Origin: Anaerofilum sp. An201 | Lineage (GTDB): Bacteria; Bacillota; Clostridia; Oscillospirales; Ruminococcaceae | Reading direction: 5' to 3' | DNA: 64,000 nucleotides | NCBI RefSeq assembly: GCF_002160015.1 | Contig: NZ_NFJT01000005.1 | Span: forward strand, 62,001-126,000 | Part shown: piece by piece, positions 62,337 through 64,000 of the stretch | Position numbering within the stretch: position 1 is the stretch's first letter | Layout of the letters: each line of letters begins with the position of its first letter | Translations under genes and position numbers: made by a program | The notes under the pieces: generated by a model | The model's input: only the letters and a program-made list of their open reading frames with translations | The model's database searches: none | What the model was told of the DNA's origin: nothing

Positions 62337-63230
62337 GAGTTTTACCAAAATCGCCTTCTGTGCATGCAGACGATTTTCGGCCTCGTCGAAGATCTCGGCG
62401 GCGTGGGCCTCGAATACGGCGGCGGTGATCTCCTCCTCCCGGTGGGCGGGCAGGCAGTGCAGCACCATCGCGTCGGGCTTGGCGGCGGCCATCACATCGG
62501 CGTTGATCTGGTAGCCGGCAAAGGCGGCGCGGCGCTTCTCGGCCTCGTCCTCCTGGCCCATGCTGGCCCAGACGTCGGTGTACAGCACGTCGGCGTTCCC
62601 CGCGGCCTCGGCCACGCTCTCGGTGCAGAGGAAATCGCCGTGCTCCCTGGCCCAGGCCATGACGGCGGCGTCGGGCTGGTAGCCGCCGGGGCAGGCCACC
62701 GCCACCTGCATGCCCATCGTGATGCCGCCCACGATCAGCGAATTGGCCATGTTGTTGCCGTCGCCGATGAAGGCCAGCTTCAGGCCCTTGAAGGCGCCCT
62801 TGTGCTCGCGGATGGTCATCAGGTCGGCCAGCACCTGGCAGGGGTGGGCGTAGTCGGTGAGGCCGTTGATGACCGGGATGCCGCTGTATTCGGCCAGGGC
62901 CTCCACCTCGCTCTGGTCGAAGGTGCGGATCATGATGCCGTCCAGGTAGCGGCCCAGCACGCGGGCGGTGTCCTGCACAGGCTCGCCGCGGCCGATCTGC
63001 AGATCGCGCGGGGAGAGGAACAGCGCCGCGCCGCCCAGCTGGTACATGCCTACCTCAAAGCTGACGCGGGTGCGGGTGGAGGATTTCTGGAAGATCATGC
63101 CCAGCGTCTTGCCGGCCAGATGGGGGTGCGGGATGTGGTGTTTCTGCTCGAATTTCAGCTGGTCGGCCAGGTTCAGCAGCTCCAGCAGCTCTTTTTCGCT
63201 GTAATCGGCCAGTTTCAAGAAATGTTTCAT
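62322..63230 (-). CDS. argF: Ornithine carbamoyltransferase
   Basis: 302 residues from the ATG at 63230, overlapping the argD stop (ATGA). FQKSSTRTRVSFEVGM holds the STRTR carbamoyl-phosphate motif, GLTDYAHPCQVLADL and DVWASMGQEDE the ornithine-side residues, and LHCLPAHRE the catalytic Cys. It makes citrulline from ornithine and carbamoyl phosphate. Between argD and carA it forms an arginine-synthesis block, so the adjacent carbamoyl-phosphate synthase probably serves arginine. Confidence 0.97.
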   Translation of the reverse strand: MKHFLKLADYSEKELLELLNLADQLKFEQKHHIPHPHLAGKTLGMIFQKSSTRTRVSFEVGMYQLGGAALFLSPRDLQIGRGEPVQDTARVLGRYLDGIMIRTFDQSEVEALAEYSGIPVINGLTDYAHPCQVLADLMTIREHKGAFKGLKLAFIGDGNNMANSLIVGGITMGMQVAVACPGGYQPDAAVMAWAREHGDFLCTESVAEAAGNADVLYTDVWASMGQEDEAEKRRAAFAGYQINADVMAAAKPDAMVLHCLPAHREEEITAAVFEAHAAEIFDEAENRLHAQKAILVKLLKQA

Positions 63231-64000
63231 GGTTTGCAAACCTCCTGCAAGATGTCCGCCGCCTGCTCCAGCAGGTGATGCGGGATGTTCAGCGCGGGCA
63301 AAAGCCGCACCCTGTCGTGCGCCGTGAGGACCAGCAGGCCCTTGCCGCGGCATTCGGCCGCCACCTGTGCGGCCGGTTTTTGGGCCGAAAAGCCCAGCAT
63401 CAGTCCCAGGCCCGACACGTCGGTGATGCCCGGGGTATTTTCCAGACGGCGGCGCAGATACTCGCCCTTCTGCTTGACCTTTTCCAGCAGCGCGGCGTCG
63501 ATGCGCTCCAGGATGCTGATCGCGCCCGCCGCGCAGACCGGGTTGCCGCCGAAGGTGGAGCCGTGGTCGCCGGGGCCCAGCACGTCGGCGGTGGAGGCGG
63601 CGAACACGCACGCGCCCAGCGGCAGGCCGCCCGCCAGCCCCTTGGCGGTGGTGAACAGGTCGGGCCGGATGCCGTACTGCTGCCAGGCGTACAGGGTGCC
63701 GGTGCGGCCGTTGCCGGTCTGCACCTCGTCCACCGCGAACAGCACGTCCCACTGGCGGCACAGCTGGGCCGCCACCTGGATCCACTGCTTGTCGACGACC
63801 CTCACCCCGCTCTCGCCCTGCACCAGCTCCACCAGCATGCCGCAGCAGTCGCCCCGTTTCAGGCGGGCGGCGAGGGCGGCGGTGTCGCCCGGCTCTATGT
63901 AGTCGAAGCCCTCCGGGAAGGGGCCGAAATGTTTGTGGAAGGCGTCCTGCCCGGTGGCGGCCAGCGTGGCCAGCGTGCGGCCGTGGAAGGAATGTTTCAG
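63227..64000 (-). CDS. argD: Acetylornithine aminotransferase, N-terminus outside the window
   Basis: The frame is open to the window edge; 257 residues are visible. SFHGRTLATLAATGQ, FAVDEVQTGNGRTGTLYAWQ and TTAKGLAGGLPLGACVFA (Schiff-base Lys) identify a class III aminotransferase of the ArgD type, which transfers an amino group from glutamate to N-acetylglutamate semialdehyde. Length and N-terminus cannot be judged. Its stop overlaps argF by 4 bp, so both are translated together. Confidence 0.95.
   Translation of the reverse strand: MKHSFHGRTLATLAATGQDAFHKHFGPFPEGFDYIEPGDTAALAARLKRGDCCGMLVELVQGESGVRVVDKQWIQVAAQLCRQWDVLFAVDEVQTGNGRTGTLYAWQQYGIRPDLFTTAKGLAGGLPLGACVFAASTADVLGPGDHGSTFGGNPVCAAGAISILERIDAALLEKVKQKGEYLRRRLENTPGITDVSGLGLMLGFSAQKPAAQVAAECRGKGLLVLTAHDRVRLLPALNIPHHLLEQAADILQEVCKP

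Overview
The window looks like chromosomal DNA of a high-GC, obligately anaerobic Firmicute, most likely a gut Oscillospiraceae/Ruminococcaceae member of the Faecalibacterium-Gemmiger-Subdoligranulum type. This is inferred from GC-rich codon use, strong AGGAGG ribosome sites with frequent GTG/TTG starts, TTGACA/TATAAT promoters, a class III (oxygen-sensitive) ribonucleotide reductase, a Fur/PerR-rubrerythrin pair, and Firmicute families such as DUF951, DUF4364, Asp23-FakA-RecG and a tandem glycine riboswitch. I see no rRNA, tRNA, CRISPR array or intact prophage. The genus cannot be fixed from the sequence alone.

Layout. 1-7.8 kb: end of a sugar kinase, a membrane protein, a GHL10 lipoprotein, a MATE exporter, Fur-like regulator plus rubrerythrin, a polysaccharide flippase and a YgjP-type metalloprotease. 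8-11.1 kb: anaerobic NTP reductase operon in which the glycyl-radical tail of NrdD is a separate 54-residue gene between nrdD and nrdG. 11.2-18.9 kb: small housekeeping genes, DNA polymerase IV, an aminotransferase, a short RecQ and a phospholipase C-like protein. 19-24.1 kb: three overlapping glycosyltransferase genes. 24.1-27.4 kb: accessory-looking stretch with a DtxR-type iron regulator facing an orphan operator/promoter, repeat elements, a transposase fragment, PsiE-like and pentapeptide proteins and a divergent small-gene pair. 27.4-33.5 kb: MATE, MFS, aspS and a frameshifted sulfatase. 33.5-40.1 kb: YmdB-like, peptide-binding lipoprotein, Asp23, FakA and RecG on the minus strand. 40.2-43.7 kb: peptidoglycan-binding protein, LrgA/LrgB, MATE. 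43.9-47.8 kb: lipoprotein, Lrp regulator, tandem glycine riboswitch with an AGCS symporter, GntR regulator. 48.2-54.9 kb: M18 aminopeptidase, transglycosylase, coaE, tsaC, prfA, DUF951, then S1-domain and DUF4364 genes. 55.3-64 kb: an XRE regulator and an arginine/carbamoyl-phosphate block read leftward (argD, argF, carA, carB-dapF).

Most notable points. (1) carA lacks all three catalytic residues of its glutaminase domain. (2) The adjacent carB is fused in frame to a diaminopimelate-epimerase domain that itself lacks one of its two catalytic cysteines. (3) NrdD is split so that its radical-bearing glycine is on an independent micro-protein. (4) An iron-type DtxR regulator sits beside a palindromic operator and consensus promoter that appear to drive only a short terminated RNA. 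(5) A family of structured intergenic repeats starting with CCTCATC and ending with GATGAGG occurs at least six times. Whether any of these is undescribed needs database comparison, which was not possible here.
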